A DNA stretch of 64,000 nucleotides from Paramacrobiotus metropolitanus. Taxonomy: Eukaryota > Tardigrada > Eutardigrada > Parachela > Macrobiotidae. Below are positions 37,150 to 49,700 of this stretch, piece after piece. Position 1 is the first letter of the stretch. Every line of letters starts with the position of its first letter. Made by a program: the position numbers and the translations under genes. Under the pieces are notes generated by a model. That model had not been told where the DNA came from. It made no database searches and saw only the letters and a list, made by a program, of their open reading frames with translations. Location of the stretch: NCBI RefSeq assembly GCF_019649055.1, contig NW_026570463.1, forward strand, positions 38,681 to 102,680, in the 5' to 3' direction.

Positions 37150-37340
37150 TTGACTGGATGGAGGTGAGCGTGCCGCGGATAATTCTAGACTGCACATGAT
37201 TCTCTTGGCCATGTGAGCTCATATGGCCAGCAGAATCATGTGGGCCGTCAATGAGCAGTTTCCGCCGGTTACGGAGGATGCCCCGGCACAGTTCCAGGCC
37301 AGCTATGCCCGTTGGCGGCGGGTGCACCGGCAGCGGAACC
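37150..37340 (+). pseudogene. C-terminal fragment of an F-box-family paralogue
   Basis: A frame reads MEVSVPRIILDC, then hits a stop and changes frame to MASRIMWAVNEQFPPVTEDA, followed by YARWRRV. These match in order the C-terminus of the gene at 54532-55234 (LHVTIPRLLLRC, MTSRFMHALNDNFPSVTAEM, QARWVRT). The rest of the gene is missing or unrecognisable. It is a decayed partial copy. Confidence 0.6.
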
Positions 37341-37726
37341 TGTCGTCTGCAGTGGGACATCTGCAGTGGGACACATTTAAGTGTTGTTGTTATAAGAAAA
37401 CTTAATTCAAGTAAAAAGACACTGACTGACAAGCCTGCATGTAACATGGTGTAAATTTTATTTTTTCAAATCGGTTTAGCTGGTAAATTTTAGACGAGAT
37501 CTAGAAAAAACATATTTTAACATGGTTACGAAAACGGATAATCGCTGCCGCAGGTTTCGGAAATAGTATCTTATAATAATAATAAAAAAATGAATGCCAT
37601 TGCCATGAAATGTATACGGTGAAATGTTAGGCTGTGAAATGCCGCGCTGCGAAATGTCGGTAGTAATATATACAGATACCTAAAGGCGTAGTATTGCACA
37701 TTTACCTACATACATCTTTTACTCGT

Positions 37727-37780
37727 ATATCAACCATACTGGCTTTCCCTTTTACAAGAGAAAGACAGTATCGTTGATAT
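37727..37780. repeat. Short imperfect hairpin (21-bp arms)
   Basis: Arms 37727-37747 (ATATCAACCATACTGGCTTT...) and 37760-37780 are reverse complements with two mismatches around a 12-base loop. The size and imperfection resemble a small pre-miRNA-like stem, but there is no independent evidence of transcription. Just upstream GAAATG words recur four times (37605-37665). Confidence 0.6.
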
Positions 37781-37911
37781 ATTATTATATGGTGTTAAAT
37801 TTAGCACCGTTCTGCGACCATGCGATTATCATTCCGTGTTGCATGCTGTTCATCATTATTATCGTTACTTAAAGTGTCATAATGGCGTATTCTTATCAGC
37901 ATCATCTAAAC

Positions 37912-38199
37912 TCTAGCGTACATCACATACCCCTTGATCACCGACTCGGCTTCGTCGTTGGACGCCAAACGAGCCGCATTACCCCTCCCCCGGAATAACT
38001 TGCACCCGGTATGCGGTATGATCTGACCATGCCGGTACCTCAGCAGCCGCACACCGATCTCCGCACCGCCGTGGCGCTCCACCGTCGGTCTCCGCTCCGG
38101 CAAGTAGCGCTGGCGCTGGCCGAGGCACCCAGATCCACGCACCCACCACCTGCAAACGCATCGTGCTTTTTGGCGCTTGGACCTTGACACTGAAATACG
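37912..38199 (-). other. Candidate terminal exon of an unrecognised gene
   Basis: After an acceptor TATTTCAG, a minus-strand frame runs from 38199 through LPERRPTVERHGGAEIGVRL to MYARV and a stop near 37912. It is GC-rich against its surroundings and has a clean acceptor. A second frame is open for the first ~150 bases, so the reading frame is uncertain. No domain was recognised. The exon at 39626-39793 could be its upstream partner. Confidence 0.3.
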
Positions 38200-39625
38200 T
38201 CCCTACCTAGATCTCCATTTCAAGATGAAACTAATCATGGACCATGGTCAAACGATAAGAGGTGGAATCAAATGTACATTGGATCCCAGTGGATTTGTTA
38301 CACCACATCTATGCTGGCCCGGCATTGAAGAAAATACATCATTAACCAATTATTGTTACTATAATTCGGCAATCGATATAGAATGTGCCCTTTAATAAAC
38401 AGCTACTGAGAGACAGCAGTTCTGCCAGCACATGGGCGAAATTTGGACAGCATCTGCACGAGTCAGCACGACTGAAGTGCATTAATGGCACATGTCTTAA
38501 AATTTGGCAGTTTAAACTGTAAAATGGAAATTCCGGCTGGAAAACGCTGCTGTCTATAAACGTTCTTCTCAAACCTGTTTTTACTGACATCTGCACACTT
38601 CGAATGTTTCTTGTTCTTGACGCTTAAATACTATATGACCAGGCTTGTGAGTGCCTCGAGGATTTGTCTGCTCATTGAATATTTAACTGAAATAAACGCA
38701 GACTGTGGTCCGGAAAAGTTACGGACGATGTAGGTTTGATCTCACTATGGCTACTTACAGCTACTGATCCTTGTGTACAAATTCTTATTTAGAATACAGT
38801 TAATAGAATTTGGAATAAGAAAGCCGAACATTCTTCCAAATGTCCTTGTCTATACTCTATACCGGTAAATCACCGGAAGTAAAGGGTTTGTCGCTTGTCA
38901 GTCAGGTAATGCATAAGTTGAAGTGGGTATTTATTTTTTATTGTATTTTACCAGCGATTAATGGCCAGTGCTTTCTTCCCCTGCTTTCCAGTTTCAGTAA
39001 CACCGTTCGCCTCTTCGGCTGCCTTTGGCAGTGACGCAAGGAACTGGCACTACTGTGGTCTGTGGTGTACTGTTGCTAAGCAGACCGATTAGGAAGCTGT
39101 GTTGTAAATGCAATGTTTGCAGTTAGTATGATTCTGGCGAGCTGGCGTACTGTACAAGTCTTGTTAATTATTAAAGTGTATTACTTCAATACTGTTACAC
39201 GATAATAATTTATGGCAGAGCTAAGTAATTATTAAAGGCCACGGCACAGCTAGCCCGGCCGGTATGCTGATACATGTATATGATAATATGCGTTAAAGGT
39301 AACGAAGAGGAAAGGCAAAGCGAGGCAGGGAAATGTTATTAGGAAAGAAATCAGACAGAAGTATAAAGTGTATTGGCGGAAGTGGTGCTGAATGAATGCA
39401 TGTCCGCATTAGAAGTGAAGAACAGCATTATTGGCAGGCAAACGAGTAGAAAAAAATAATATCAGGTAGCACGAGTGAGCATATCGCTCAAATGAAGCAG
39501 TAAACAGAAGCAACATCATAAATGTGAATCAGAGCCGTTGCTTAATTATCTATATAAAAATCATTATGTGACAATACATTACAACTACTTTGTACGGAAA
39601 TGCCATTGCCAGCACGCATCCTTAC
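38200..39625. other. Stretch without recognised gene
   Basis: Short frames only. If the flanking minus-strand exons belong together this would be their intron. Confidence 0.35.
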
Positions 39626-39793
39626 CTGCAAGATCACTTCGTCTGGGGCGGATACTGGCGTCCCCATCACGCTCCGCAGCCGTGTGCAGCGGAATGCGCC
39701 GTGCTCGTCGGATATCCCCGGCCGGGGCCAGCAAGCGGCACAGCTTCCTCCATTTACAGCCGACTCCTCCGGTGCATTCACTGCTGCCACCAC
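39626..39793 (-). other. Candidate first exon of an unrecognised gene
   Basis: Minus-strand ATG at 39793 in good context (ACCATGG), an open frame MVAAVNAPEESAVNGG to SAPDEVILQ, and a strong donor CAG|GTAAGG at 39625-39624. It is GC-rich. The opposite strand is also partly open, so coding status is uncertain. Confidence 0.3.
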
Positions 39794-41449
39794 GGTTCAG
39801 ACAGCGGCCGTGGGACGTGAACCGATGGTCAGCCACTGCGCTGCTGCTCTCGGGAAGAGTGCGGGAATAACCCGGTACGGTCAGTCAGTTTACTCAAGCA
39901 CAGTTCTCAATTTCACGACGGCAACTGGCTGGAATGTTTCGCAGTTCAGTGAAACACATCTCTGTAACCGTCAACTTGTGTACATATTACAGTATTATAG
40001 TAATTTATATAGCAGGAAAAACATAAACGAGTCAGCCTCGTTGCGTGCAGTCAGTCTAGAGCAAATGCAACGTGGCAAGATGGTCTCAGTTCGTTTTTTA
40101 TGAGCTGGGCGTGGCGACGCCGCTGTTGGGCTGCGATAGGGATAACGGCGTCCGATACAGGTGGGTGTGGTGGAAATGATTGGCTTATTTGGCTGTAAAG
40201 TAAGAAGTTGTAATAGTGAAAAGCAGTGAAAACTTGGTCCTGCCTGACTCGTCAACTTTAAGCATCAGCTGTACAGAGAACCAATGAATGCTCTTACAAA
40301 AGCATTACTTCTATATATATATGCAGCATAGGATTGTGACCGGTTTTTGAAAACGTGTAGTATAAAATATACGGTGGACCGCAGTAAGTAAAAGTATAAG
40401 TAAAGAATTTCGGCGCGGAAAGGCGGCTTCTGTTTAGCAACTGTAGGTTGTTCTAAAGAGCTGATCTAGAAGAATCAGCTGTACCGGGTGGCTGAACAAA
40501 AGGGCGGTCTGTTTTTCCAGAGTGCGCTGGGTCCGTCCGATGCCTGACCGACATCGTCTTAGTTTCATTCGAAAAAGCAATGTTTTCAGCATATGAAACT
40601 TAAAATTAAACCAACAATAAGCAAAGGTGTGACTTTTTTATGATTTGGTTTGGAAAACTAGGTGCGTTTAACGGTTGGCCAGGAAACGAAAATTCGATTT
40701 TACCCCTTTTTAAAACAAAAAACTGCTACTGTTCAGTTAAGGACATTCACGTAGCTCACGTTACTATTTCGGATAGAGGGGTTGTTTGTAGTTGTTTTGC
40801 TGTTGGGAATAGGAAGATTCTAGCAACTTTGTTTGGCCAATATAGGGAATAACTGAAAGTCCGCACGATAATTGTCGTGAAATCCGCAAGCAGAGTTTTC
40901 GAAGGCAAATTTCTGACCAGTGTTTTAAAAGCTTGTATGGTTCAATCTTATTTCTGCAACGACAAGGTGTAAGCTACATATAAAATCAAAACCGGCATCT
41001 TTGGCTGCAACCTGTCATCCAGCCGAAAATTTCAACCAAAACTGCCTAAACAAATCAAATAAAAGATCGGCATTTTTTGGGAAAGTCAAAAAGTGTATTG
41101 GCGAATAACTCGTCCACCGCATGCGCCAGGTCCAAAACATTTTTACTAATGAAAACAGATGTAATTTTCTACACAAAACACTAAAAGTGCCGGGTCAGGC
41201 GCGACACCTTCCCCAAGCTACACATCGTCCATTTCGTCCATTCGTCACGGCACATGCGGACGCTGGGCTTGCAAAACTTCAGCGGCCTTCGTCAGCGGTT
41301 TCGATTCCCGACTGGCAGCGGGCCGCGCACAGGAACTAGAAGACAGGTTCCTTCCAGGGAATTAAATCAAAAATAAGTCGGATAAGCAAATTTGCCCGGC
41401 AACTGTGTGCGCGCATCATTTCAATCGACCGCTCATTGTGACCATTTGT
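39794..41449. other. Stretch without recognised gene
   Basis: A short TA run lies at 40313-40322. A 70-residue frame at 40640-40852 has no domain. No RNA gene or array was seen. Confidence 0.4.
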
Positions 41450-41890
41450 GTACAATACAGATACTTACCACCACTCGTTCGTTACGGACCCATCCAGCGA
41501 GCGGTGCGCAATGATTGTTTTCAGTAGGTCGGTCACCTACTCGCCTACCGGCCTCTGCACGCGAGAATAGTGGTACTTACTTACTTCGGCCACTCACTAT
41601 ATGCAATTCCAGCAGCGGTAGCTGAGTTACTCGGTCGTTACAACTCGGTTTGATTACCCACTCACTCGATGACCTACCAGGCTCTGTGCACATGACAATA
41701 CATAGTTACTTCCAGTAGTGGTAGCGCAGTTACTCGTTCGTCACCACTTGTTTGGTCACTCACTCACCTTAGTCACCTAGCGAGGTCTGTGCACTGTAGA
41801 GTAGCGGTAGTGCGGTAACTCACCCACGTAACGGGCTAGTAATTTATCACTCAGTTTGAATTGTAGGGTAACTCGCTCATCCAAACACCG
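41450..41890. repeat. Degenerate tandem repeat, ~90-110 bp period
   Basis: About four units share the order GTAGYG..GTTACTCG-TCGT, then CACTCACTC, then CCTA---GGTCTGTGCAC. Examples start near 41610 (AGCAGCGGTAGCTGAGTTAC), 41713 (AGTAGTGGTAGCGCAGTTAC) and 41802 (AGTAGCGGTAGTGCGGTAAC). The copies are well diverged, so the array is old. No coding frame spans it. Confidence 0.75.
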
Positions 41891-42914
41891 TAGCACCCTA
41901 GTGACCGTAGTCTCAAAATGAATATCTGGCTTTTAGGAATGATAGTTGTTTTATGAAGCACTTTTTATTTTTTCTAAACTGGCGCATCCTTTGTAGTAAC
42001 TGGCTTTCTTTAGTTTTTAGAAAAATTTTAACCTTTTAATTTGTTGATCTAAGTAGGTACGAGTTTAAAATTCCTGATTTTTTGCTTCATGCAACCGGAC
42101 TCTGATTTCTCGTCTCCCTGGAATTTGGTACTTTGAACATACAGTCCATTGTAGCACCACCGCATCCCTGGGGCGCTTCCGCTGCATGCTGGTAGATGGC
42201 TAAATTTGCTCCTTACTAACAGGAAGCCGATGCCAGAAGCCAAGGTGAACTAGCAATTCAGTGGCGCACAAAGTCCCAAAACACCATTCCCTAACAGGAG
42301 GCACCTTCCGATTCCATCGTTCATGGTTTACTGGAACACTAAGGAATGAGGATCGACTAGAAGCCGGCACGCCCATACTCATTTATGATCTCCATCAAGG
42401 CTATATGTTCGTAACATGTTCGCGTACGAAATCCATAGAGAATCTTTGGTATGAGAAGACACTTCAACAAATACAAGCTGTAATGCGCTGGGGTCTTCTT
42501 TAGTTAGCGTAGGAGATTCTGCCGCTGCAATATTTCATTTTGCAAGAGCCCAGTACACGCTGTCGCTGTCAGCGGGCGCCCAACAAGATATTACCCCAGC
42601 CTTGGAAAGGGAAATCACCGGCCAGCCATATATTACTAGAATATACACTTTGCACTTGCTCAAGTTAAGACACAGTTAAGTTCTGAGCGTTCTAAACCCC
42701 ATGTCGAAGCCACGTGCGATGATCAGCCCAATCGCGGCAGTCTCTTTTCTGAGCACCCGGTTAGTGTCACCGAATCCCACAATCCATCGGCAATGTCAAT
42801 AACTACTAACCTTTAATAAGTATCATGGTAGGAGTACAAACTATGCACCAGAACAAAACAGCATTTACAAAAGAAACACTTCCTCTATGCTGTCCTGATC
42901 GCGGACCGTACCCA
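41891..42914. other. Stretch without recognised gene
   Basis: Frames on both strands at 42049-42503 overlap each other and show no domain or convincing splice structure. Confidence 0.35.
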
Positions 42915-43430
42915 TTACACAAATCGCGTTTCCCCGTTGTATTTGCATAGATATTTGCTGTTTAAAAAAACTTTTTCGCCCGAAATTCTTTTGGCCGACT
43001 CGAAAAACTCTTTCGCCCGCTTTGCAATGTCGTAGGCCAGATCGGAAAGAAAATTACCAGACGTGACCGTGTGAAAAGCCTGCCTCCCGGCTTTGTATGT
43101 TCTAATGGCTTTGATCAATCGCGGAAGCCACCTGTACAGCATTCTGAGAACGTCAAGCGCCGGAAGTAGAAATGTAACTCTAGTTGTCACAATGCGTGAT
43201 TCACGGCTAGGAGACGGTACTGTAAGACTTTATCCCGTTGCCTGGTTTTCCAAGTACGATGCATAGGCGTCAGTAGTAATCGATTTGTTGTTATAGCTGT
43301 TTCTCTGCTTTTGCGTTGTCGGTTTGACCTTAGTAACATCGCTGTTGCCAGAGCTGAAAGTCGTCCTGATATTAATTGCCGGCAGTACACTGGTTTTCCA
43401 CTGGGAGATTCCGCCGGCACTCTCATACAA
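42915..43430 (-). pseudogene. Unrecognised reading frame with one internal stop
   Basis: A minus-strand frame opens at 43430 (MYESAGGISQWKTSVLPAIN). It meets TAA at 43232-43230 and stays open in the same frame for another ~100 codons, ending at 42915 (FFESAKRISGEKVFLNS). Continuous frame on both sides of a single stop suggests a recently disabled gene or retroelement piece. No domain was recognised. Confidence 0.3.
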
Positions 43431-43553
43431 CGGAATCCTGGTGCCTCTTCACCCGTGGTGGCACAATCTTCCCCGGATTGAAGAAGGAACGGAATTACGG
43501 CTGCAACAGCACGAAGAACATTACAGCTGTCGAACAGATATTACAAGTCTGAG

Positions 43554-43723
43554 CAGGGCGCAATCCGAGAAACCGAGAACGGCTGAAAAAGGCGCCGATG
43601 GGGGAATGGAATCCCGGCTACGCCGTTAGATCCGCGTAGACAGTACCACTGCACCACGGCGCAATTCGTTGAAATCCTTTGAAAGATTTTGTCGCTGTAC
43701 GTGAGCCGCTTCTCGCTTCACAC
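43554..43723 (-). mobile_element. tRNA-like SINE, copy A
   Basis: The tRNA-like core on the minus strand (43591-43663) has an A box (TGGTGCAGTGG) and a slightly mutated B box. The flanking sequence on both sides (CCGAGAAACCGAGAACGGC on one side; GTACGTGAGCCGCTTCTC on the other) is shared with copy B at 52829-53000. A dispersed element is therefore more likely than a tRNA gene. Confidence 0.7.
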
Positions 43724-45072
43724 AAAGCACAGTTAACACACTCCAACGGCAGCCACTTCCGCCACAAAGCCTTCCTTCCGCCGATGGAGAACGTCACGGT
43801 CCGATACAGCTACCCGTGACGTCCTGCAGCGGCGGATCGAAGACCTGCGGTCAGGGACTGCGAGGTCCGCTGCCATTTCCATTTCCGGTAACTGTTTGTA
43901 CAAGCCAGATTCATAATGGACTGCGTAGGTACACCGAAAAATACAAATTCAGGGGTTACGCCAAGTGTGTAGTGCAGTGGCTGTCCCTTTCAGCGCCAAC
44001 ATGGCACTACCTGTATCTTTACGCGATCAACTGGGGATCCGGCTTGTACAGAGGATAGCGCTCCCCGTACGGTATGTTCTGGATCTGTCTGCAGCTATAT
44101 TATTATGTTTACTTAGAAATATGCAGGGAATTATGATAAGGGCGTCTCTTGTTGGATGGTTTGGACGTTTTTACGTAACGCGCCCATTCCACTGACTTTT
44201 GTTTTGATGGCACACCGACAATTCGCTGGCCAGTGTGGCCACTATCCGTCAGACCGACGAACCAATGACCCAACGGTTTGTTGAAACGACAATTGCTGAA
44301 TGACATTAATTTTGGTGAACACCGATACCTTGCGACATTTTGCCGGCTTAAGAAAACCAAGAAACCTGAAACTAAAGAACCATAAGAGACCGGACAAAAC
44401 ACAGCAGGAAGTTAAGAAAATTCGAAAACCGACGTATCAAATTGAAAAGCATGTTGTCAGTCAACAATGTAACCGAAAAGCGAATCGTCGGTCAACCATT
44501 TGTCGGTCAGCGACTGGTAAATTTCAGCAATATTTCCACCGTATCCCGCAGAAGCTTCTACGTATCTTTCTTATATTCTGCTCAACAGCGTTGGGTTTAT
44601 CCTAATGTACGTCGAGTCTCTTCCAAGTATCCAAATAACTGTCTTAGGTTTCCTAGTAGGATACATTCGGGATGCATAAAGGGTGTTGCAGAGATACAGT
44701 GAGATGCGGCAGTGATTGAAAAACCTAGAAAATCTGGAGGGCACATTATGGATACGCAAAGCATGCTGTAAACATATGCCGGGAAATCTTCAATATGTAC
44801 TAACCATGCCATAGGGGATTTACTGATTGACGTTTTTAACATATTTACGTGAATTTTCAGTTGCTCATTTTTAGGTGGGGGATAGCGAAGAGCTGCGGTT
44901 AACCCAATACATAAGATTAATGTGGGACAGTCCGACATTCAAAAACGTTTTTTTGCGGTGGGTTTTTTGAAAAAACCACTGCAGAATGTTAGAAAATCAT
45001 ACGGTGACAGACGTTCTAAATTCTAATTCTGGTGATACGGCGAAATTCGCTTGAAGGCCGAAAACGAAGGAA
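43724..45072. other. Stretch without recognised gene
   Basis: Overlapping short frames on both strands, none with a domain. A small hairpin (GCGGTGGGTTTTTT facing GAAAAAACCACTGC) is at about 44955-44983. Confidence 0.35.
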
Positions 45073-45615
45073 TTGGATTGGAAAGTTTATAGAAGTCAGA
45101 AACTGCACTTCGAACTAGTCCGCTTCTCTGAAGAAGGTTTCAAATTTGTCTGGTTTAAGGGTGACATACTCAGCCGTTGGGACAATGATAAAACTATCGG
45201 GAATGTACCATTATTCAATATTATCGCTGATCAAAACCAAAGCCTACATCTGTGATAGTGACTTTTTTCCCTGGCGTTTTTTATACTGTACCTATCCAAA
45301 AATACCTTGCTGGGCTGAAAGTAGCAGTCTGGATCCGTTAGAGTGGGCGCCGGTTGTTGGATTCCGGATTGCGAATGTGTGCAATCTGAATTATACGAAC
45401 TGCAGTCAGTGAAATGCGAGGTGCGTTGCGGATGAGTGAAGAACCATGGTGGATAGTTTCCTCGATATGGCAGTTCATCCATCGGATGCGGTAATCGGAG
45501 CAGTGTTTATGATTATTGGATTTGTGGTTTCAGGAAGAAAGATACTCGAAATTAGAAGTGGCGTCGCCGATCAACTTCAACGGCAGCTAAAATTTAATCG
45601 TTAAAAGACCCACGC
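45073..45615 (+). other. Possible decayed receptor-like reading frames (unrecognised)
   Basis: A frame at 45073-45255 (KLHFELVRFSEEGFKFVWF) is followed by a shifted frame ending VCNLNYTNCSQ near 45412. A third reads MAVHPSDAVIGAVFMIIGF with a hydrophobic segment, ending near 45604. They could be pieces of one membrane protein broken by frameshifts. The first faintly recalls the beta-strand region of Cys-loop receptors, but this is too weak to name. Confidence 0.2.
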
Positions 45616-46926
45616 ATAGGCTTCATCTGCTAAACCAAGTTCCAACGGTCGCACCAGATAAGTACAAATTCAGCTGGTTCAGTGAACTGCTGAACTGTGT
45701 CACAAAGGATAATTTTGCGGTGTTTGCTGATTTAATTTTGATTATAGTTATATTTATATTTCAAGGCTGTAGTGAAATTTGTCTCTTTTTCTGTACCACT
45801 AGTGATATTTCGGAACGCTGTTTCGGTCACACTGAAGTGTATGTCAAATGCAGCATTGTTTATTTGCTGTTTGGGCCATATAAAAATGTCTCTGCGCTCT
45901 GTAATAGGTAGATTTAGAGCGCAAAACGAAGGCGTTCTCACAAAGACGCACCCGGAAGTGAGTATATAAAACAGATAATGTCATATATTATCGTTTACTA
46001 CGGCCGCCGTGACCTTTGCATATATGAGATGGCTATTTTCTGGTACTTGTTTAAGCGGTTGTACTCGTACCTTCGTTTTGTTAGATATTATATTACCAAT
46101 ATAATATACACTCATAATGTGTCATCTACTTGTAAACTATGACTATTAGAAGCTTTGAGCAGAAAACACCATAACCATACCGTAGCCATCACTTATCGTG
46201 TTGCTGGAACGACCGCCATCGAGGTGGCAGTGCACAAAATACTCAACGGAGGCGCATAGCTGACTTGGGTCCCTTCTGATTTAATTTATTCTCTCGCACT
46301 GCGTGATTCGATATCTTTCCAAAAAATTAAATTTACATTCAAAAATGTTTTCTGTATTTAAAAATTGTATATGTGGTGCACGTAAATTGGGCAGGTGTTA
46401 AGGGGAGCCTTTGAAAGTCGATCACCATACGACGCGTTTATATGGTATCCGCACTTACCATACGCTCGCACTTAACCAGACAGTATGGTTAAGTGTATGG
46501 CTATGGTTAAGTGGAGCAGTTGCTCAAAGCTTCTATTGTCCTACTAACTAATTTATGAGTGTACGGTGCACCAAGGTCACCAATCCCCTTGTTTATCAGA
46601 TGTTTAGGTGCAGCAACTTACTAATGTCATGAATGTACCGCGTGGTATATAAGCAACCAGCTTGTATAATGTTGAACAACAGAACTGACACCAGTGTGTG
46701 CGATACTTCCGGTTTCTGTCCCGTGACTATAATAATCTCATAATATAAATTCTAACATGTTTAGTACTATGGCATCTTTTATCAACATTTATGTTCTCTG
46801 TAGAAACTGAAACGCAGTTTGCCGCATCACACACTGTAATAACGATACAAAAAGGTCAACGCAAAAATCAGATTTCAAAGCTTATTAGCGTCCGCTTGAA
46901 GGTGTCTCTTGTCAGCTGAAGCCCAT
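45616..46926. other. Stretch without recognised gene
   Basis: Short frames only. Around 46440-46515 the words TATGGTTAAGTG and CCATAC recur in both orientations, a small imperfect inverted-repeat cluster. Confidence 0.35.
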
Positions 46927-48657
46927 TCATTTGTCCGATCGTAATTTCGGCTTTTCGGAGTGCTGCGTGGCTCCGTGCCGTCGCTTGCCGGACGCGCTGC
47001 GGAAGACCGGCGGTCGGCCCCGTTTACGCTTCCCGGGAACGGCAAAAACGTCTCCCGGATCCGCTAGTGAAGGCCGATTGCGTTCCGAGACGACCGGGTT
47101 CGGCGCTGTGGCCGGCGAGGTCGTGGAGCCGCTAGAACGCCGGGCCGGAGCGAATTTGTTGGAAATAACCGCGAGAGGGAGCTGAGCGTTGTGGTTATGT
47201 GGATCAGTCGAAAGGGCGACCGACGTTTCCGCGTCCAGTTCGACGCATTCGACCGAGGGGAAGCCGGACGCTGTGTCATGCAGAGCGGCCGTCGGGTCCG
47301 TGTCGATTTCGACATGCTCGCCGATCGTTTCGACCGGGAAGTCGGGTGCGGATGATTGCGACGAATCTGCATCGTGCGGGGCGGACGCGAACTCTGCTGT
47401 GACATCATCAACTGACACGCCATCCCTAGAAACAAAAATAATTTTAGCCTCAGCCTAAACAAAGTTTATGACATCTTTCCGCGGCCGCTTTGCATTGCGG
47501 CAACCTGCCGTTACTTTTAACTACCGGCACTCGGCTACAACATTCGTGTGACAGTTCTGTGATACATATATAATTGGCCACGTTGGTAAAAAAAGTAATA
47601 CTATAGCATTTAAACGATCCTTCTTTAAGCAGACAGAATAATCACCAAATTCGAACTGCACTGATTTGACTCCTTACTCTTTAGCAGCGTCGACTTCGGG
47701 AACCGCGGCGACAGTGAGAATCGCAGCGTCTACGTCCGAAACACTGCCACGCAGCCCGGAATCCGCGTCCGCAACCTAAAAACGTTGAAAATGAAGCGTT
47801 CAACAGATTCTACGATGCTGTGCGCAAACGATCCCTCACCTGTGACTGCTCCACAAGAATCGGGATGTCGGCAAGGAGCCCGCGGATCTTCCCGTAGAAC
47901 TGTACGAGCTGGGCGTTGCGTGTCGCCAGCTCCTCACCACGGCGCGTCTCCTCAGTTAAGCGTGCCTCCAAATCCTGCAGGCGCAGCTGCTGGTCTTCAA
48001 TTAGCCGGTTCTTCGTGCCGATCACATTCTGCAGATTGGTGACCGTGGTCTGCAGTTGTGCGAGGTCATGGTCGCGGTCCGCTAACTGTTTCTGCAGCGA
48101 ACGGATGGCCACTGCAAAATACCGGCATCCAGTTAACTAGTTGTGCAAGTGTGAAACTTAAGAAAGCTAAGAAACCTAAGCAAACCACGAATGGTCGAGT
48201 AAAACGCTATCCAAAACCAATACTCACTTCGGGCGTCCTGCTTGTCCTGTGTCCACTTAGCCTTGAAGCGCATATATGCCTATTGGGAAATACCGGAAGA
48301 TTGCAACCTGTCGGCAACGAAAGACCGTACTGCGGAGCCTCACCTTGTCCAACGCTTCCATGACATTATCGTGTTCTTCGCTCTCGAACTGTCCTAAACG
48401 AAAATTATCATCAATTACTGGCGTCATCGGTATGAAGCTCGCTTGAGTTGATTTCGGTTTTGGTTGACTTGCAGTCAGAGCAGGTAGGCCCATGTCAGCT
48501 AGAGTGACATTCTTGCTCCGGTAAACGCCGTAAACGCGGTACCTTGTTCGGCTGGGCGCTGCAGCAATGATCCGTAAGAGTTTACGCTGGTTATACAGTC
48601 CTTGCTCGCCATCCCAGATTTCCACTGTGCAGTGCGACGGTTTGGAATCCTGACCGA
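46927..48657 (-). CDS. Coiled-coil protein with C-terminal AT-hook (5 exons, 5' end open)
   Basis: Minus-strand exons are 48657-48344, 48279-48228, 48111-47840, 47775-47678 and 47425-46927. All have GT-AG introns and all phases agree, giving about 410 residues. Exon 1 reads SKPSHCTVEIWDGEQG, RTRYRVYGVYRSKN and a short Ser/Pro linker. Exons 1-3 then form a ~110-residue coiled coil (MAIRSLQKQLADRDHDL... LEARLTEETRRGEEL). The last two exons encode an acidic, low-complexity region and a basic end with the AT-hook KRKRGRPP, so nuclear DNA binding is likely. The family is unrecognised. A 19-base start exon at 49636-49618 (MARAAL, donor C|GTAAGT) would fit in phase, but this is only a candidate; ATG 48754 read straight through is the alternative. 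It has a structure similar to, but no clear homology with, the coiled-coil genes at 3.5 and 14 kb. Confidence 0.7.
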
Positions 48658-49630
48658 CTGCCAATAAGAGACAAGGCTCAGTTTTTGTGGTGTTGTTATT
48701 TATGCACATATTTATGCAGGTTATGTAATTGTGCAGAATGACCTTTAACTGCAATTTAATTGAATTTTTTACTTTGACTAACGTAGTGTAATGGCAGTCG
48801 TTTATAACGCCGCTTTCCTTAAAGCATGCTATGTACCTTTGCGATAGAAATTACGGGTCAAGCTTGTGCTTTGTATCGGACCGGGAAATTCCGTGCTCGA
48901 CAGAAAATTTTAATACGGCGGATGCGCTCGTAAGCAGTACTTTGTCGACATCAGCGTAGGAAGAAGTGAAGTGAAATTCGAAAAACCATGCCGTATTGAA
49001 GGGATTAGAAAAATTACGGTTATTTGGTTGCTGCTTACCGTTGCCGAATGCTGTACCTCTTTTCGCTCCCAAGAAGTATCTTCGGTATCCAGTGCAACCA
49101 GCAGAAATTTTAACTTCTGCTCCAAAAGATCGATTAACTATAAAAATGCTGCGTAGCGTAAACCTTCATTCGAGAGTTTACAAGCAAAAAACCTCGTTCA
49201 AACGCGCTTCGGAATTATAAAACTGCAGAAAATGATTACAGTACGGAAATACTAACGAGAACACGCATACGCAGGCGCCGCTGAAGCAACCGAGGTCACG
49301 GATCAGGATCCGGGCATTTATACTGAGAAATGCCGCTTTTCCTCCATCCTTTTGGGTATCTGCTGAAACTGAGTACAACGTAAAGTACCATTGCGTGTGA
49401 CAGAACAGGATACGAGATGAACAGAGGATGAATTCTAGACGAACTATTCACCGAAGAAAAGGTGAGCCGTATATGTTAAGAAATATTAAATTGCCGAGAT
49501 TATATACTGCGTTCTGAGCGCGAAGTACAACCTGTTCCTTCGGCAGCGAAAACGCAACGGTGTACCGGCCGTGCCGAACGTTTGAAAATAAAATTCCGTC
49601 TCCGATTCGGCACTTACGCAGCGCAGCACG
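48658..49630. other. Upstream region of the AT-hook gene
   Basis: This may hold 5' exons of the minus-strand gene: 49636-49618, or a block 49125-49039 with a strong GTAAGC donor whose phase does not fit. No independent gene was recognised. Confidence 0.35.
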
Positions 49631-49700
49631 CGCCATGGTGCAGTGGTACTGCCTAGGCGGATCTTACGACGTCGACGGGCACTGGTTCCCCCATCAGGGC
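49631..49700 (+). mobile_element. tRNA-like SINE fragment, copy C
   Basis: It matches the 5' two thirds of copies A and B (CATGGTGCAGTGGTACTGCC with an intact A box, then GGCGGATCTTACGACGT). The B-box region is degraded (CACTGGTTCCCCC). It overlaps the candidate start exon of the AT-hook gene on the opposite strand. Confidence 0.6.

Noticed and set aside
45073-45255. Cys-loop receptor exon
   Set aside because: Only a faint resemblance in one beta-strand-like stretch. The Cys loop and the conserved membrane helices were not found.
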